From assembly GCF_021462225.1 (NCBI RefSeq), contig NC_061804.1, positions 10,224,740 to 10,288,739 of the forward strand: 64,000 nucleotides of DNA. Direction: 5' to 3'. Source of the stretch: Girardinichthys multiradiatus. Lineage: Eukaryota > Chordata > Actinopteri > Cyprinodontiformes > Goodeidae. A program made the position numbers and the translations under genes. Positions within the stretch are counted from its first letter, which is position 1. The number at the start of each line of letters is the position of its first letter. Shown one piece after another: positions 59,954 to 64,000 of this stretch. The notes under the pieces are model-generated. The model saw nothing but the letters and a program-made list of their open reading frames with translations. It had not been told where the DNA came from and searched no databases.

Positions 59954-62900
59954 TATGTGTGTTAATCTGTGGAAAGAAAATCCCAATCTGTGGATCAGAC
60001 CTCTGAGGAATATGGGAAATTGATATTGGCCTGTAAAAGGCCTGATTAGTTCAAATATGTAGTGGAGTGAAATAAGACAAAGAAATTACCAATTCCACCT
60101 TTCTAAACCAGAACACACTCTTAAGGGAACATATGCATTAAGCTTAAAATTCATGTCTCTTTAAGCTACAATTACTGTAGGACAACATTTCCTAGACTAA
60201 AGTTTCTGCAAAAGTCATATTTACATTCATATGGGCCAAATTCTATTTTATTAAAGAAAATAAACAACATGGCAAATGTTTAAAATAACAAAATGACAAT
60301 AAAGACATTTCTTTGGTTTTTCATTATAAGAACTTTAAACTGTACAAGCGGTGTGATGATTTATAATCCTGACATATGGTAACTCTACTGCAATGTCAAT
60401 GCAATATCAGAAAACACACACAGATAAAATGTTCGCTCCAGATCCTTTTCAATCTGTTCCATTACAGCCGGTTGTGCATGGAAGTTATTATAGTCAGCTG
60501 TTCCCTAACCTTTCTTCTCCCCCAACATACAGACAAAAGTCAGGTCTGTCACCCCTCCAGCCCCACCCCCATGCTCTTTGACCTGTAGTGGAGGCCTGGC
60601 TGAGCACAAACAGTGGCCGTCCCCGAAGCCCCACCACCTCCTCCACCTCCGTTGGGGGCTCCTGTTTCACTCGGCCAATGAAAGAGCCTACTGTAAATAA
60701 CGGGGACCTGCCTCGCCCTAGTTTATCTGCGCCCAAGACCCCTGCATCCATCCTACTGTAACAGAGCCTGCCGCTCACAATGGACTCTCTCATGGGTGTT
60801 AAGACTGTGGGCTTCTCTCTTCTTCTGTGCCCACTCCAAATAGGGATTAAGGGGAAAAAAGGCTCCTATCAGGTCCTTGAAGGGGTCAACCCCCCCGCAA
60901 TACCACTACAACCCCATCCAACAGACACTTTAGTCTTTGTCCCGCTGTGAGACTTCGGAGCAGGGAAGGATAGGGGGAATGTGGAGGTGGGGCGAAAGGC
61001 TGAGACCAATCACTCTGACAAAATGTTGGATCAAACTCTTAGATTCTAAAGACCATAAAAGCTAACCCAGCGCTGAAGCCACTAATACATTTCGACTAAA
61101 AATCTATTGTATATTGCTTTCTGTGTAAAGAGATGCTGGTTGAGGGTTCATTTCTTTTAGTTATAAGAAATATTTTGAGCTAAAAAATTCATGATTTCAT
61201 GCCAAACTAAAATGAACAATTTTCATTTTATTTAATAAAAGTATATAAACAACCTAAACGGTTAACAATCACAAAATGTACCAACATAGTAATCCCGCAA
61301 TTAATTTTTAATCACTGCTTTCTGGGTCTAAACCATTGCCGATTTTGTCACGTCTTCCTGACTTTGTGCAACACACAGATAAAGATAACAATAAAACGCA
61401 GCTTAGGTGGAGATGATGAAACGCCACATCCTGTCAAACAGCAAGCTACTTCTTCTGTGCGAGAGTTTGTGAGCTGGCACGAGGAGGGAAGGAGACCAAA
61501 CGAGATAGAGAGGAAGGTTTTGGGTCAGAGGCTAAGTGAAATATATCCCCACTCTGAGGCATGCAACAGAGAGGATGCAGGAAGCTGAGGGCCAGAGATA
61601 AGGGCACAGGCGTCTGTGATAAGCACCCAAACACCTGTTAGGGAAGCTTCAGCTCCTTGCCTCAGACCAACTCTTACAGGAGGCAATAAAACACAGGCAG
61701 GGCAGGAAGAGGAGGGGAAACTGCTGTAGTAATCGGCTTTTCTTTTTTAGAAAGGTGAGCAAAGAGACCGAAAGCCGCAGACATTGTCTGGACACTTCTG
61801 CATGTATGAAGCTGGGATGAAGCCCCATCCTGCTTCACGCGGCATGCTTAATGTCATGTGGCAGGAGCCTACAGCATCATTTGTAAGGTCAGTGGCGAGA
61901 CAGCAGTGGCAGAAATGATGCCGTTTGAGTCATGACATGTCAGAGCCGCCCGCCTCAGCGATCAGTCCAGGAAATGGAATGGCTTTTTCCCCCCGTCCCT
62001 TCTTTTTTTTTTTTTTTTCACCAATCCTACTTTGCCCTTTCAAAGCCAAGAGACAAACAGCCAAACACGAAACAATCTGGAAACGGTCAGGAAAGACCTT
62101 GGAGATGCCTGACTGTCAGCAGTAACACGACAAAGAGGATTCATAGTGCATCAGGAAAGAGATGCAAAAGTGGATCACAGCCGAACAAGCATCAGTTTAG
62201 CAGTGAATTTAGTTGGTTAAAATATGACATTTAACTAAAGACGTCTCATTATGAACAATATCCAATTACTGAATACAATATCATATACACAAAAAAAACA
62301 ACGTATTGTCTAAAATTAAAACATAATGACGGGATTATGACAAAGACTACTTTATATTCCAGAATAGGATTACAGGAGACATGGATTTTAAAGATACAGA
62401 TAAAACAAATGAAGTACATTTGTTTACAGTTTAACAATAACTAGAGACAGCTAAAAACACCCACGCCGTGTCAGTCAAATATTAGTGACCTCATCAATTG
62501 TGCTTCACCAACAGCCCCAAAAAAAAAGCAGAAACTGTTTAAAGCATGCAACACACTCAGGAATGCTGCTGAAAATACACAACTAATGAAGCATCCTTTT
62601 ATTCTCAGACATTCTTCTTCTCTAAGAAGGAAAATCTCCCTGTAACTGAATTCATCCCCCACTTCGTAAGCAGCCTGCCTGCCTGAGCAAGCGGGGCGGG
62701 GGTATTGTCCACATCCATTATCAGTTCTCTCCCTCCGGTAATCTCTCTAGGCGTCTTCGGTCAGCAAATACATAAATCAATTATGGTTTTAAGCTTTATG
62801 CCATGATTTACCCAACTGATCCCTCCTGGATTACAGCGGAGCTTAAAACGTGTCGGTCAGCGTTAGAGCCGCAAGTCGCTTTGACATTCATTGTGCTGCT

Positions 62901-63657
62901 GCCACGGCGCTCACTGAGTGGCATGGCAGCAGCCACAAGTTCAGGTCTGGGGGCTTTTTTAACAGTGATTAGACAATCACATCCATCATTAGTAACTGCT
63001 CAAAGAATCAGGAGTAACTCATCTTTGAATGAGTAACATTTAAAAAACACAATATTTTACTTTTAGGTTAAATGCAAAGAACAATGTGAACACATTTCCC
63101 AATTTATGGATGATATCAGGACATGCATGAAACAAACATAGTTATTGTTTAAAAAAATTATTTCAACCATTTTTGGACATAATTACGGGCTACGGCCTTA
63201 CATGTGGAGAAGTCCCAAAGTACAGAACTAATTTCAGCTCATTTTAAAATTTAAGATGCACACCCTTCACTTCCATGCTCATACAGGGGATACTGCCAGT
63301 TAATTACATTTAAAAAAGGCATGCAATTAAAAAGCTGCTTCGCCAAAGGATATATGCATGGTGCTTGCATATCATGACCCTTTTAATGCAATTAAATGGA
63401 CAATGCAGTGGAGGGTGTTTTTTCACATTCTTTAGCAATATTATTTTTTTAAAGTGCTATGCTGCAGGTAAAAACCCAGCCCTATTGATATCTGAATCTT
63501 ACCTATTTGAATTCTTCAAAATGTAACTTGCATGATTCTATACTATTGCACTATTATACCATAGGATTAAAAAAATAAATAAATAAAAAAATCACATTCC
63601 AAACCACAGAAATTGTCCCTCAAAGCACCCTTGCGGTTTTAAAATCATTTATGTTTT
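59954..63657. other. Intron-like unique DNA
   Basis: No gene is firmly supported. A GC-rich minus-strand frame at 60,494-60,793 contains a possible exon (separate entry). About 61,740-62,200 and 62,640-62,980 are balanced and repeat-free, candidate conserved non-coding DNA. A poly-T run of about 16 lies at 62,004-62,019. Confidence 0.4.
60583..60690 (-). other. Possible exon, unassigned (weak)
   Basis: On the minus strand a 108-bp open segment lies between 'tttacag' and CAG/'gtcaaag', encoding GSFIGRVKQEPPTEVEEVVG and a further 15 residues. VKQE fits a SUMO-site pattern. The acceptor lacks a good pyrimidine tract, and the reading phase does not fit the exon at 12,199. I do not recognise the protein. 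It may simply be GC-rich non-coding sequence. Confidence 0.12.
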
Positions 63658-63731
63658 TAGGTAGTTGGAAGCTACTCTGGGAATTGTCCACCCACCCTTG
63701 GACTTTTCCCAGAGCAGCCTCCAACTGCCTA
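63658..63731 (-). ncRNA. 74-nt imperfect hairpin, miRNA-precursor-like or MITE
   Basis: Arms 63,658-63,690 and 63,699-63,731 (33 nt each) around the loop 'cccaccct'. On the minus strand 28 positions pair canonically, two more form G-U wobbles, one is C-A, and there is a 2-nt internal mismatch. On the plus strand those wobbles become A-C mismatches, so the minus strand, which is also the sense of the zinc-finger exon, folds better. Size and shape fit a pre-miRNA. I do not recognise a known mature sequence. Alternatively it is the centre of a palindromic DNA transposon, since 'gtaccagtactg' follows. Confidence 0.35.
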
Positions 63732-64000
63732 TTTAGTACCAGTACTGTGGAAAAGGGCTATGTTATTGGTTACAGTCCCGCCTCAATCTGAAAATCAGCA
63801 GAAAAACTGCATTTGTTTACAACTAATGACACACATGGGCCAGCTTCCGATGTTAAGATATGTCACTCTTTTAAAACCACCCAAATGTTCCCTCATAGCA
63901 CTTGTATGATCTAAGCTCTTTAAATGAAATCAAGGGTACCGGTGTATTCTCTACAGCTATATGTACCTTGGAGTAGTACTCGCTCTCCCCGACCTTCGCT
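63732..64000. other. Non-coding, no recognised feature
   Basis: Unique-looking sequence up to the window edge, with no supported gene. Confidence 0.35.

Overview
This window is vertebrate nuclear DNA, almost certainly from a teleost fish. It is AT-rich and intron-like, full of (GT)n, (TA)n and poly-G tracts, and dense in fish repeats: Tc1-like DNA transposons, RTE- and L2-type LINEs, tRNA-derived SINEs and MITE-like elements. I see no operon, CRISPR array, prokaryotic gene or rRNA gene.

The only host coding sequence I can support is one 98-bp exon on the minus strand at 12,199-12,296. It encodes a complete C2H2 zinc finger with clean splice sites on both sides. From memory it closely matches the third zinc finger of PLZF/ZBTB16. 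The gene would run right to left, and most of the window would then be its introns. I could not find the exons before and after it.

Region by region. 1-3,150 holds decayed Tc1-like pieces, including a fold-back. 3,150-10,700 holds two RTE-clade LINE copies. Copy A is broken into two oppositely oriented arms that together cover the element once. Copy B is head-to-tail but carries a 93-bp inverted piece of its own RT region in front of its 5' UTR, with the same junction as copy A. 11,500-16,500 holds two SINEs, the zinc-finger exon, a very decayed RTE copy that is also inverted, and a MITE. 16,500-28,350 is mostly unique, with one Tc1 relic and one MITE. 28,350-37,500 is a transposon graveyard: a SINE beside a near-perfect palindrome, a triplicated Tc1 deletion derivative, a 71-bp duplication dropped into a Tc1 relic, and a Tc1 relic split by a LINE tail that itself holds a SINE flanked by 130-bp direct repeats. 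39,230-40,200 is an L2-type LINE 3' end. 43,427-44,700 is a well preserved Tc1 transposon inactivated by two C-to-T nonsense changes. 49,690-55,700 holds further Tc1 relics. 55,700-64,000 is mostly unique, with a young SINE showing a perfect 15-bp target duplication and, near the right end, a 74-nt imperfect hairpin.

Nothing here amounts to a new gene system. The most informative items are the inverted RTE pair and its shared chimeric junction, the long duplication around a truncated SINE, the 71-bp filler-like duplication and the hairpin at 63,658-63,731. Family assignments rest on remembered family motifs and were not checked by any search.
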